Of a stretch of DNA of 24,209 nucleotides, positions 15,889 to 23,488 are shown piece after piece; the first letter of the stretch is position 1, and every line of letters begins with the position of its first letter. The notes beneath the pieces are model-generated. The model was not told the origin of the DNA. It did not search any database and was given only the letters and a program-made list of their open reading frames with translations. The stretch lies in the NCBI GenBank assembly GCA_964607765.1, contig CAZSNT010000155.1:1-24209 (forward strand). The letters are read 5' to 3'. Both the position numbers and the translations under genes were made by a program. This DNA is from CAZSNT01 sp964607765 (GTDB taxonomy: Bacteria; Verrucomicrobiota; Lentisphaeria; Oligosphaerales; JABHEG01).

Positions 15889-17716
15889 ACCGAAGAGCCC
15901 ACCCGTGGTCAAATCCCATCACGCCAACCCGTACAAGGACGATGGCGTCACGGAGCCTTTCGAGCCGCCGCAGGAGTTCGTCGATTATGTCGCCGGTCTC
16001 GATCCAGCCCTGGTCCCGACGCTGCATGGTGATCCCGCGCGGATCGAGGAGTGGCAGGACGCGCGGTTCGGCGTGTTCATGCACTGGGACCCGTCCTGCC
16101 AGATGACCGGCTCGACGAGCTGGGCGCGCAAAGGCCGACGCCCGCACCACCCGTCGGACGGCACGGTGGAGAAAGGCATCGACAGCGAGGTCTACGACGC
16201 GCTCTACAAGACGTTCAATCCGGAACGTTTCGATGCCGACGAGTGGGTGCAGATCGTCAAGGCCTCCGGAGCCGGCTACCTGGTCATCACGGCCAAGCAC
16301 CACCAGGGCTTCTGCATGTTCGATTCGGCCGTCACCGAGTACGACATCATGTCGACCCCGTTCGGCCGCGACATCTGCAAAGAGCTCGCGGACGCCTGCC
16401 ACAGGCACGGGCTCAAGCTCTTCTTCTACTACTCGCAGCCGGACTGGAGCGAGAAGCTCTATCGCGCCGACTACCCGAGTCCCGCGTTCGACCGCTACAT
16501 CGACGAGTTCCTCTACCCACAGCTCCGCGAATTGGCCACGAACTACGGCAAGCTGGGCGGCATCTGGTGGGACGGCTTGGGCAAGCACCCCGACATGTGG
16601 CGCACGCCGGAGATGTGTAGGATGTTGCGCGACCTGCAGCCGCAACTGCTCTTCAACCCGCGTTGCGCGCCGAAGAACTTCCGGCTCGGCGACTACGACT
16701 GCCCGGAGAACCAGATCGGCCGGTTCCAGACCAACCGCCCCTGGGAGACATGCATGACCATCGGCGGCCCCTGGGGCTGGGCCGGCCACGGGCCGGGCCA
16801 CAGTCTGGCCGACTGCATCGGGATTCTGGTCCGCTGTGCCGGCAACGGCGGGAACCTACTGCTGGACACGGGGCCGGCCCCGGACGGCACGCTCAACCCG
16901 CGGCACGTCGAACGCTACCTGCAGATGGGCGCGTGGCTGCAGCAGTTCGGGCAATCCATCTACGCCACCCGCGGCGGCCCCTACCAGCCCGGGCCGTGGG
17001 GCTGTGCCACACGGCAGAAAGACGGGAACACGGTCTACCTTCACATCCTCGGGCAGTGGGACGGAATTCTGACGCTCCCGGACCTGGGCGCGACCGTGCT
17101 CGGGACGCGGGTACTCACAGGCGGAACGGCGACTGCGGAGCAGCAAGAGGGTACGTTAACCGTTGCCATCGATCCGCACGAGACGCGCGGCCGCAAGTAC
17201 CTGGTGCACGATTTCGACACGATCATCGCATTGGAACTCGACCGGCAGGCGATGGACGTGCCGATCATCAGGAGCGTCAGTGATTCCCTGACCATCGGTG
17301 CTGCCGCGTCGGCGTCCAGCGCGAGGGGCGCTGAGCATGCCCCCCGCGCTCTGGTCGCTACGGACCTGACGGAGTTCTCCGACGGCATTTTCGTCAAGCG
17401 GACGTGGATCCCCGCGGCGGAAGACCAGGCGCCGTGGGTGCAGCTGGCCTTTCCCCGAACGGCAGCGGTTGAGCAAATCGCGGTTCAGGAGGGGCGCGTC
17501 GGACAGACCAGCGCCGTGGCAGCGTTCACGATCAGCCTGCGAGTGGACGGCGAGTGGCAGGACGTCTACCGTGGCAGCACAATCGGCGGAGGCTTCGGCC
17601 TGGTACTGCCTGAAGCGGTCCAGGCGGATGCCGTCCGCCTGGCGTTCCAACGCTGGCACGGCCAGATCAGCATCAACCAGATCAATGTCTACAGTCAGGC
17701 GCCATCCGCACAATGA
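15872..17716 (+). CDS. GH29 alpha-L-fucosidase, second paralogue
   Basis: The protein has 614 residues. The ATG at 15872 has GGAGG five bases upstream; a longer frame begins at 15794 inside the first fucosidase and is rejected. Motifs match the first copy: ARFGVFMHWDPS, VITAKHHQGFCMF, FYYSQPDWS, and GIWWDG with the likely nucleophile D234. It ends in a discoidin-like beta domain that is less similar to the neighbour's. The order of motifs and the shared GGNLLLD and IYATRGGPY segments show the two are paralogues, but they are too diverged to be a recent duplication and may act on different fucose linkages. No signal peptide. It overlaps the LacI gene by 4 bases. Confidence 0.88.
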   Translation: MATPNEPKSPPVVKSHHANPYKDDGVTEPFEPPQEFVDYVAGLDPALVPTLHGDPARIEEWQDARFGVFMHWDPSCQMTGSTSWARKGRRPHHPSDGTVEKGIDSEVYDALYKTFNPERFDADEWVQIVKASGAGYLVITAKHHQGFCMFDSAVTEYDIMSTPFGRDICKELADACHRHGLKLFFYYSQPDWSEKLYRADYPSPAFDRYIDEFLYPQLRELATNYGKLGGIWWDGLGKHPDMWRTPEMCRMLRDLQPQLLFNPRCAPKNFRLGDYDCPENQIGRFQTNRPWETCMTIGGPWGWAGHGPGHSLADCIGILVRCAGNGGNLLLDTGPAPDGTLNPRHVERYLQMGAWLQQFGQSIYATRGGPYQPGPWGCATRQKDGNTVYLHILGQWDGILTLPDLGATVLGTRVLTGGTATAEQQEGTLTVAIDPHETRGRKYLVHDFDTIIALELDRQAMDVPIIRSVSDSLTIGAAASASSARGAEHAPRALVATDLTEFSDGIFVKRTWIPAAEDQAPWVQLAFPRTAAVEQIAVQEGRVGQTSAVAAFTISLRVDGEWQDVYRGSTIGGGFGLVLPEAVQADAVRLAFQRWHGQISINQINVYSQAPSAQ

Positions 17717-18711
17717 CACAACGACGTCAGAAACGCGCAACCCTGAGCGACGTGGCCCGTCTGGCCGGCGTTTCGCAGCCCGTCGCATCGCTGGTCATGG
17801 CCGGCAAGACCAGCAAGCATGTCCGGTACAGCCAGGAAACCGCTGCGCGCGTCAGGGCCGCGGCAGAGAAACTCAACTACCGCCGCAACCGTACGGTCGC
17901 CAGCTTCCAAAAAGGCACGCACGGCAGCATCGGCATCCTCGTCCGTCAGGCCAATTACATGCTGAGCAACTTGCTCGCCGGCATCATGCGAGCGGCTCGA
18001 GACCATGACCAGTTCGTGCTGGTCGAGCAGCTTGGGGGCGACTCGGACATGCCCAGACTGGTTGCGGAGGACTGTGTCGACGGCCTGATCGTGTTCGAGG
18101 ACGTGCCGGACATGATCCTCGACGAGGCCGAACGGTTCCGCATGCCTTTGGTACAGGTGAACACGAACCGGCGCGGCCCGGGCAGCATTACCTTTGACGA
18201 GAGCGGCGCCATGACACAGGCCGTCCGCGTGTTCGCGCAACGGCAACGACGATGTCCCGCCCTCATTGTCGGTGGACAGGATCCCGGACACTACTCGGTA
18301 CGTGCCCGCTTCGACGCGTTGACTGCTGCGAGCGCCACGGCCGGCATGTCCGTCCCGGAGTTCTTCGACTGCGGCGACCTCGCACCGCCGCACGTTCAGC
18401 GCATCCGGGCGTTCCTGGAAGCGCACCAGGGCTTGGACGCGTTGGTGCTGTACATGGACCTGCTCGCCCCCGGTGTTTACGACGCGGTTGCGGCCCTCGG
18501 CAAGCGAATCGCCAGCGATCTGTCCGTGATCGGCTTCAATGACGGCTTGACGTCGAAAGCTGTCCGCCCACCGCTGTCCGCACTGCGGCTCGACCCGTCA
18601 GTGGTCGCCACGGCCGCCGTGGGAACGCTCAACGAACTGATCGACGGTAGGGTGGCCCCGCCCGGTCCGCTCGTCCTGCCCTATGCCTTTAAGGACCGAC
18701 GGTCGACGTAG
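17713..18711 (+). CDS. LacI-family transcriptional regulator
   Basis: The 332-residue protein has an N-terminal LacI helix-turn-helix (residues about 9-30: TLSDVARLAGVSQPVASLVM), a hinge-helix region, and a periplasmic-binding-type sensor domain (residues about 70-330, with SIGILVRQANY and VIGFNDG). The usual family length is about 330-350, so it is complete. Its ATG overlaps the stop of the second fucosidase (ATGA), which ties it to this operon. The simplest model is that it binds a fucose-derived signal and controls both its own operon and the divergent one from 13863-14058; that is inference. Confidence 0.88.
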   Translation: MTQRRQKRATLSDVARLAGVSQPVASLVMAGKTSKHVRYSQETAARVRAAAEKLNYRRNRTVASFQKGTHGSIGILVRQANYMLSNLLAGIMRAARDHDQFVLVEQLGGDSDMPRLVAEDCVDGLIVFEDVPDMILDEAERFRMPLVQVNTNRRGPGSITFDESGAMTQAVRVFAQRQRRCPALIVGGQDPGHYSVRARFDALTAASATAGMSVPEFFDCGDLAPPHVQRIRAFLEAHQGLDALVLYMDLLAPGVYDAVAALGKRIASDLSVIGFNDGLTSKAVRPPLSALRLDPSVVATAAVGTLNELIDGRVAPPGPLVLPYAFKDRRST

Positions 18712-18991
18712 CCGCAATGGAACGTAAGGGGTAGTGGCGGGTGGCGAGGGGATGGGAATGCCGATTTCCGAATGCCGGGCATGGCGGTGCGAAGTCCGCA
18801 GCATCTGGAGCGCAAACGGCTCGTTGTGGCGCTGCTCTCCAAGCGGCGTCTGGAACGTCAGCGGCTCGGCGTAGCCTCGCGTCACAGGCGCTGTTCCGGG
18901 ATGCCCCGCTTGAGAGGCAGGGCTACGCGTTGCGGAATCCACAGCCTCACGGATCCCGCAGTGACGGACGGGGCGGCGACGAGTTCACAGG
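18712..18991. other. Non-coding stretch between the LacI gene and the AraC fragment
   Basis: No gene or clear terminator is seen. The DNA contains the inverted repeat listed at 18869-18928 and a string similar to the hairpin at window bases 19-38. The short open frames here show no recognisable protein. Together with the fragment at 18992 and the gap after it, about 630 bases lack an intact gene. Confidence 0.6.
18869..18928. repeat. Inverted repeat GCGTAGCC / GGCTACGC
   Basis: Perfect 8-base arms at 18869-18876 and 18921-18928 are separated by 44 bases. The right arm lies in a string (GAGAGGCAGGGCTACG) closely related to one at window bases 30-44. This looks like a dispersed intergenic palindrome of the REP type rather than an insertion-sequence end, since no target duplication or transposase is visible. 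Confidence 0.5.
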
Positions 18992-19225
18992 CTTGACCGC
19001 ACCACGTTCTCGTACCGGTTCAGGAAGGCCTGCGGCGTGTCACCGAAGGAGTACGTCACGGCGCTCCGCCTGCAGCGCGCCGTGTTCCTGCTGCGCACCA
19101 CCGAGAACACGGTTGCGGAGATCGCGGGCCAGTGCGGGTTCACAAGTTCGAACTACTTCATCAGGGCATTCGGCAAGCGCATCGGTACAACACCACTACG
19201 TTATCGCCGACAGGGCGTCTGACGC
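18992..19225 (+). pseudogene. Truncated AraC C-terminus, copy 2 of 3045-3275
   Basis: The second copy encodes the last 70-odd residues of an AraC regulator, including the second helix-turn-helix, and keeps the frame to a TGA at 19220-19222. One amino-acid change is visible (IAG in place of IAS); the other seven coding differences are silent. The sensor half and first helix-turn-helix are missing, and the upstream sequence is unrelated. The ATG at 19037 gives a 61-residue open frame, which could in principle be a helix-turn-helix microprotein, but no ribosome site was seen. The preserved protein sequence implies the donor was under selection until recently. Confidence 0.85.
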
Positions 19226-19344
19226 CCGCGCCCCCGGGCGGACGGCGTGGCGAAGTCGGACTGCCTCTTGACGGCAGCCGGTCGCTGCTGTGGACAACAG
19301 GTCGTTCACCAATCGCACCGGCAACAGGATTCGGAGGTCAACGC

Positions 19345-20781
19345 GTGAAGAAGAACATCGTGGCAGCAAGTAGCGTTCTGGTGGGACTTTGTGTTGCTCG
19401 AGCCGCAGACGAAGAAACGAACAAAGCAGTGTACGGAGCCATGCGGACCTACCCCCAGACGCTGAAGATCAAAGTGAACGGCGAGGCCGCGGTCGTGCCG
19501 CGGTTCGCGACGGTGTACGATGGGCGCAAGTGGGCGTTGTCCACGCGGTGGGATGACAGCAACTCCAATGCGCTGAACATTCGCCGCAAGATGCTCCAGA
19601 ATGGCATCCGCGGCACGTTCTACCTGAACTCGAAGCACCCCGAGAAGCCCGAAGGTTCTCTGGCCAGGAGGCTGGCGGCCGAGGACATCTGCTCGGTCGG
19701 CGGGCACAGCGTGTCCCACCCTCGCCTCCCCAAACTGACGGCGGGCGATTCCTTCTACGAGCTGATGGCCAACCGGGTTGCCCTGGAGTACCTGACGGAT
19801 CGTCCGGTCAACTCACTGGCCTTCCCCTATGGCGGCTACCGGGACAAGAACCGCCCGGAAGTCCTGGAGGGGGTGTCCGAGGCATTCCTTCGCACCGGCT
19901 ACCACCACTGCGTCTACTCCCACTTCGTGACACACAACGAGCATCTGCCCGAGGGGCTCGTCTCCACCGGGCTTCAGGTCGTTCCCGGAGACAGGCAGGT
20001 GAATGCGGACAAATTCTGGGGGCACATGGCGAAGATCCGCAGGGACGCGCCCGGCTACCGGGAGAAGTCGTCGTGCATTTTCCTGGGCGTGCATCCCTGG
20101 CAGAAGGGCGAGGAACTGGAACGGCTCTCCGACGTGATGGGCAAGCTGCAGGAGTGGACTGACTTCTGGCACTGCACGCAGACCGAGTACGCCGCTTTCG
20201 AGAGGCAACGGCGCAGCAGTGCGGTGAAACAGACGGCGGAAGATGCGTACCGGCTGACCCGCCCTTGCGGCTTTGAGCTGGGGAATGACATCCCCCTGAC
20301 GCTGGACTTCGGGGCGGCGGACGTGGCGGCCGCCGAGGTGGACGGTGTGGCCTGCACGGTGCACAAGGTCAACGGAGCGACCTACGTCAACGTGCCGCAC
20401 GGTCCCCGTTTCGGCGCGCCGGTCTGCATTGACCAGGCTGCGGAGGGCGCAAGTGCGAAGTTCGCAGGTCTGCGGAGTTCGCTGACGCTGGACAACGCGA
20501 AAGGCACGCTCAGCTACGCGCTGACGAACGAGGCCGGGGAGGCGCTCAAGGACGTGAATCTCACCGTGTCCCTGCCGCCCGTCTTCCGGACAGGCATGGT
20601 TCGTCTCGAGAGGGATGCTGTGGCCAAGGCGGACGAATGGCGTCTCGATCTGCCGCTGCCGGCGAAGCGCGAGGGGGATTACTGGACCCAGGGGCGCCGC
20701 TACTTCGTGGCTCAGCTGGACTTCGCCCGGAACGGCAGGCGTGGACGGCTCTTCACGGAACTGACTGTTCCCGGCGAATGA
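19345..20781 (+). CDS. Secreted polysaccharide-deacetylase-like (CE4-type) protein
   Basis: The start is GTG at 19345, with GGAGG seven bases upstream, giving 478 residues; a longer frame reaches back into the AraC fragment and is rejected. A signal peptide covers about residues 1-21. The CE4/NodB-type motifs are present: a WDDS motif with D70 and D71, then GGHSVSHP with H121 and H125 (metal ligands), then FPYGGYRD. The first motif normally reads TFDDG; here it is STRWDDS, an unusual variant. The C-terminal ~150 residues form a beta-rich domain. Predicted activity is N- or O-deacetylation of a polysaccharide. It is the first intact gene after the AraC fragment and is probably transcribed on its own. 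Confidence 0.75.
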   Translation: MKKNIVAASSVLVGLCVARAADEETNKAVYGAMRTYPQTLKIKVNGEAAVVPRFATVYDGRKWALSTRWDDSNSNALNIRRKMLQNGIRGTFYLNSKHPEKPEGSLARRLAAEDICSVGGHSVSHPRLPKLTAGDSFYELMANRVALEYLTDRPVNSLAFPYGGYRDKNRPEVLEGVSEAFLRTGYHHCVYSHFVTHNEHLPEGLVSTGLQVVPGDRQVNADKFWGHMAKIRRDAPGYREKSSCIFLGVHPWQKGEELERLSDVMGKLQEWTDFWHCTQTEYAAFERQRRSSAVKQTAEDAYRLTRPCGFELGNDIPLTLDFGAADVAAAEVDGVACTVHKVNGATYVNVPHGPRFGAPVCIDQAAEGASAKFAGLRSSLTLDNAKGTLSYALTNEAGEALKDVNLTVSLPPVFRTGMVRLERDAVAKADEWRLDLPLPAKREGDYWTQGRRYFVAQLDFARNGRRGRLFTELTVPGE

Positions 20782-20972
20782 GAGACATGCCGGGCCAGGC
20801 CCCGGCTCTGATGCGCATCCACAAGAACAGCGATTCCGAGACGGCGCTGGTCACCGACGGGGTGGGCGTGTCCGGCGGGCGGGCCCTGAAGGTCATGGAC
20901 GGCCCCGGCCCCGGCCCGAGCTACAACCCGCACTTCTTCTACGATCCACGATACAAAGAAGGTCGTGTTCAC
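20778..20972 (+). pseudogene. Fragment of a LamG-like secreted-protein domain
   Basis: The frame starts with ATG in a 4-base ATGA overlap with the deacetylase stop. About 60 residues read like part of a concanavalin/LamG-like domain found in large PVC secreted proteins: VTDGVGVSGGRALKVMDGPG, then YNPHFFYDPRYKEG. After about 20972 the frame continues as sequence with no family resemblance and then runs opposite the SDR gene to 21287. Neither the start nor the end of a plausible gene is present, so this is treated as a remnant. The start overlap could make it translated as a short peptide, which I consider unlikely. Recognition rests on memory of the domain and is moderate. Confidence 0.5.
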
Positions 20973-21050
20973 ACGGCTTTCTCATCTCTTTACTGCATCT
21001 CCTTACCTCATCTTCCTATCCAGGCCCGCCGCCACGGCGTCACAGAGCTT

Positions 21051-22052
21051 TCATCCCAGGCCATCCACATACTCGTCCATTCTCCCCCAGACCGCGCCTG
21101 CGTCACGCCAGACAACATCCCTCGGCAGCGCGGAGAGTTCCTTCTCCAGGCCGCATCGAAGCGGCATAAAATCCTCTTGCTTCAGCCCCGTTACGCGCAG
21201 GACTTTCGAGTTGTCGACGATACGCTCGAAGAGCCTGTCGTAGGCGAGTTGGTACCGCGCGCCATCCGATCCCCCCATGATCTGTAAGTAGTCCTCCGTA
21301 GCGGCCCCCACGTACTCCAGACCGATGATGTCCTTGTAATACTCTGCGATCTCACCCCACGTGCGGTGTTCGGCGGTGGCCAGCGTGAAACGTTCGAGGT
21401 AGGCGGCTGGATTGAGGAGGAGCCGGGACATCAGCCTGGCCACGTCGCCCGCCCAGCTCATGGTCGCCTGTACGGAGAGAGCCTCTTCCGGGAGAACGAC
21501 AGGCAACCCCTTCAACGCCCGGGCCACCACGATATGCGCCTCCAGCGTAACCAGCTGGAAACGGCGCTTCGAGTAGGTGATGGCCGGCCTGACAATCGTC
21601 CAGTTCTCATACCCCGAGCTCTCGAGGATATCCTCCTGGCGCGCCTTTGTCAGGGAATAGTCATGGGTTGCCAGAAACTCGCCGTTCGAGGATGCATCCA
21701 GCAGTCTGGGGCTCTCTTCCGTTATCGGGACGTCGCCCCCGTCGTAGACGCGGTAGGAGGACAGGAAGATGTAGTGATCGGTGTTCCGGAGCAGCCTGGC
21801 ATGCCTCTCCCTGAACTGTTCCGTCGAGTACAGCATGAAGTCGACGACGACATCAAACCGTTCCGCCAGGAGCCCTTCCAGGCAGTCGATGCTTTTCGCG
21901 TCCGCCTTGGCGTAGGAAACCCGCGGATTGTCAGACACAACATCGTCCAGGGAAACCACTTGGACGTCGTACCCCAAAGCCACGAGTTCCGGCACGAGAT
22001 ACACACCCATGGCCCCCGTTCCGCCAAGTACCAACGCTTTCCTGTCACTCAT
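21051..22052 (-). CDS. NAD-dependent epimerase/dehydratase-like protein (extended SDR)
   Basis: The 333-residue protein has the Rossmann glycine motif GGTGAMG (residues 10-16) and the SDR catalytic set: S98/S99 in FLSSYRVYD, then Y132-S-L-T-K136. VRPAITYS follows, as in nucleotide-sugar epimerases. The size is normal for extended SDRs. The ATG at 22052 has AAGGAG eight bases upstream; a longer frame to 22217 passes through the integrase remnant. The substrate is unknown: a nucleotide sugar is the family default, but related PVC proteins act on other sugars. It is convergent with the deacetylase gene and its start overlaps the stop of the small integrase-like frame by 8 bases. Confidence 0.82.
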   Translation of the reverse strand: MSDRKALVLGGTGAMGVYLVPELVALGYDVQVVSLDDVVSDNPRVSYAKADAKSIDCLEGLLAERFDVVVDFMLYSTEQFRERHARLLRNTDHYIFLSSYRVYDGGDVPITEESPRLLDASSNGEFLATHDYSLTKARQEDILESSGYENWTIVRPAITYSKRRFQLVTLEAHIVVARALKGLPVVLPEEALSVQATMSWAGDVARLMSRLLLNPAAYLERFTLATAEHRTWGEIAEYYKDIIGLEYVGAATEDYLQIMGGSDGARYQLAYDRLFERIVDNSKVLRVTGLKQEDFMPLRCGLEKELSALPRDVVWRDAGAVWGRMDEYVDGLG

Positions 22053-22233
22053 CGTTCTGCTCCTTGACACGGTGATTGCATCTGCGTCTCGGTACGGCAT
22101 GTCCGTATTCCCTGCAGAAATCCAGATAGAACCGGAGCCACTTGCGGTAGAATCGACGTTCGCCGCCCGGCACCCCCTCGGTCTCCAGCCACGCGTCATA
22201 CGTCGCCTGCACCCCATCCGGGATCTGGATCAT
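22045..22233 (-). pseudogene. Orphan tyrosine-recombinase N-terminal (SAM-like) domain
   Basis: The frame encodes 62 residues from the ATG at 22233, with GGTGGA upstream. It reads IPDGVQATYDAWLETEGV, then FYRKWLRFYLDFCREYGHA. This is the pattern of the N-terminal core-binding domain of integron/phage-type integrases in PVC bacteria, recognised from memory. The catalytic domain (R-H-R-Y residues) is absent: after about 45 residues the frame enters an arginine-rich tail and stops 8 bases inside the SDR start. An earlier ATG lies at 22260. It is probably a truncated integrase remnant, possibly still serving as the translational leader of the SDR gene. Confidence 0.55.
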
Positions 22234-22261
22234 GGCATGATATCCACCGTTGCCTATCATT

Positions 22262-22313
22262 CCTGACCGCCAACCATACAACGCACAGATCGCGGCACAA
22301 GCCGCTTGTCAGG
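22262..22313. repeat. Nested inverted repeat upstream of the integrase remnant
   Basis: Outer arms CCTGAC (22262-22267) and GTCAGG (22308-22313) enclose a hairpin GCGGC-acaa-GCCGC (22292-22305). A second fold, ACAAG-ccg-CTTGT (22297-22309), is also possible. The layout recalls a folded recombination site, but the integron core motif was not found. The rest of 22282-22434 shows nothing coding. Confidence 0.35.
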
Positions 22314-22434
22314 TAGGGTGAAGGATGCTATACGTGCAAAGGGGCAGTCAGGTTTCCCGTCAGCCACACACGCCAGCCCCCACCAGACGGGATGATATCC
22401 AAAATCGTAGAATCACTTGTTGGCACGGGAGGAC

Positions 22435-22469
22435 TTGCAGCCCGACAAGCTGTACAGTATGTTGTCCAT
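22435..22469 (+). promoter_or_regulatory. Promoter and TGTACA operator of the YefM/YoeB pair
   Basis: TTGCAG at 22435-22440 and TATGTT at 22459-22464 make a weak promoter with an 18-base spacer. Between them, CTGTACAG at 22450-22457 is a perfect palindrome containing TGTACA, the core of the E. coli yefM operator. It is flanked by GACAA (22444-22448) and TTGTC (22462-22466). No ribosome site precedes the ATG at 22470, so the message may be nearly leaderless. Confidence 0.55.
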
Positions 22470-22727
22470 ATGAAGACGCTGACTTACACCGCAGCTCGCG
22501 AAAATCTCGCCCAGACGATGCAGCAGGTCTGCGAGGACCATGCCGCGGTTGTTATCACACGCCGACGCGACCAGGCAGTTGTGATGATGTCGCTGGAGGA
22601 CTACGAGTCTCTTGAGGAGACGGCTTACCTGTTGCGTAGCCCTCGGAATGCTCAACGTCTCCGTGAGGCAGTCGATCAACTGCGTGCCGGCGACGGAACG
22701 GAGCGACGGCTTCCGGAACTGGCATGA
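22470..22727 (+). CDS. yefM: YefM/Phd-family antitoxin
   Basis: The 85-residue protein binds and neutralises the YoeB toxin and, in known systems, represses its own promoter. It begins MKTLTYTAARENLAQTMQQV and continues with VVITRRRDQAVVMMSLEDYESLEET, the standard Phd/YefM fold (residues 1-55). A C-terminal toxin-binding tail follows. The ATG at 22470 is supported by the family's conserved N-terminus; the frame is open from 22392, but the extra residues do not resemble the family. Its stop overlaps the toxin start (ATGA), as expected for this pair. Confidence 0.92.
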   Translation: MKTLTYTAARENLAQTMQQVCEDHAAVVITRRRDQAVVMMSLEDYESLEETAYLLRSPRNAQRLREAVDQLRAGDGTERRLPELA

Positions 22728-22978
22728 GGGTCATCTTCGCAGATAGAGCTTGGGACGACCTCACCTACTGGGTTTCTCACGACCGTAAGATGGCCAAGCG
22801 CATCATCCGTCTGATTGACGACATCAAGCGTCACCCCTTCGACGGGCTGGGTAAGCCGGAAGCCTTGAGACACGACCTTGCTGGATTCTGGTCCCGGAGG
22901 ATCACGGAGGAACACCGCTTGGTCTATGCGATCGAAGGGGACCAGCTTCTGATTGCCCAGGCCCGGTATCACTATTGA
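22724..22978 (+). CDS. yoeB: YoeB-family mRNA interferase toxin
   Basis: The 84-residue toxin has exactly the length of E. coli YoeB. The key residues sit at the same numbers: E46, R65, H83 and Y84 (the C-terminal ARYHY). The RRITEEHRLVY segment is typical. It should cut mRNA at the ribosomal A site when YefM is degraded. The catalytic set is complete, so the module looks functional. Translation is coupled to yefM by a 4-base overlap. Confidence 0.93.
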   Translation: MRVIFADRAWDDLTYWVSHDRKMAKRIIRLIDDIKRHPFDGLGKPEALRHDLAGFWSRRITEEHRLVYAIEGDQLLIAQARYHY

Positions 22979-23079
22979 GGGAGCCGAAGCATCCGGTGGA
23001 CATGGACCGGGAGAACTGCCGCCGCTTTGCTGTGGCAGTCCCCCGGCTGGTCACCGGTACGTTCTCCGGAAGCGGGCAG

Positions 23080-23143
23080 AGACGCCCGTTGCCACGGTCG
23101 GAAAGGGCACATCGAGAGGCACTCCTTGTGGCAACGCCCGTCT
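23080..23143. repeat. Imperfect inverted repeat with 16-base arms
   Basis: The arms at 23080-23095 and 23128-23143 match at 14 of 16 positions, with a perfect 9-base core (CGTTGCCAC at 23087-23095 and GTGGCAACG at 23128-23136). They are separated by 32 bases. No transposase is near. A dispersed palindrome or recombination site is possible. Confidence 0.5.
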
Positions 23144-23394
23144 CGGGTTTTCTGGCGGACCCGGGTTCCGACAGTAGGCCGCACGGCCCCCGGGCGGCGC
23201 CTCCGGAGCCAAGCGTATTCCGTATGACCATGTCTGCCAAGGCGTCCGGCCTGACGGCGTTACTGCGAAAAGCGAGAACCATGCCATTCACAGGACCACG
23301 CTGACGCGCGCCGCTGAGCCATGTGTTCCCGGAGTGAGGACGATCGCGAGTACGATGGAGAAGCCCTTGAGCCCCCTTCGGGAACAATGGCCTT

Positions 23395-23442
23395 CAGCGG
23401 GCCTCGCAGGACTCGCCCGCTGAGGCCAGCGTTCGCTGCCTC
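23395..23442. repeat. Two consecutive hairpins before the second toxin gene
   Basis: Hairpin one pairs CAGCGGGC (23395-23402) with GCCCGCTG (23415-23422) around a 12-base loop. Hairpin two pairs GAGG and CAGCG (22-31) with CGCTG and CCTC (34-42, all in 234xx), with one bulged base and a 2-base loop. They share the bases around 23422, so they may be alternatives. They may end transcripts from yefM/yoeB, but no T-tract follows. Confidence 0.45.
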
Positions 23443-23450
23443 AATATGAC

Positions 23451-23479
23451 TTGCTGCCCTTGTTTCAGCGAGTTATATT
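23451..23479 (+). promoter_or_regulatory. Candidate promoter of the RelE-like/HTH pair
   Basis: TTGCTG at 23451-23456 and TATATT at 23474-23479 are separated by 17 bases, the ideal spacing. The predicted start point lies within a few bases of the ATG at 23489, and no ribosome site precedes that ATG, so this message may be leaderless as well. Confidence 0.5.
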
Positions 23480-23488
23480 ATTACCATT

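Larger units (their letters stand above)
22979..23450. other. Non-coding stretch between the two toxin-antitoxin modules
   Basis: About 470 bases without a convincing gene. One open frame from a TTG at 22975 encodes 109 residues but shows no family resemblance, no ribosome site and shadow-like composition. The stretch contains inverted repeats listed at 23080-23143 and 23395-23442. Confidence 0.6.

Noticed and set aside
19037..19222. Functional 61-residue helix-turn-helix microprotein
   Set aside because: The frame is open and conserved, but no ribosome site or promoter is visible, and it exactly matches the tail of a longer gene, so a fragment is simpler.
22975..23304. A 109-codon plus-strand gene directly after yoeB
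   Set aside because: It has a TTG start overlapping the yoeB stop, no ribosome site, no recognised domain, and an inverted repeat running through it.
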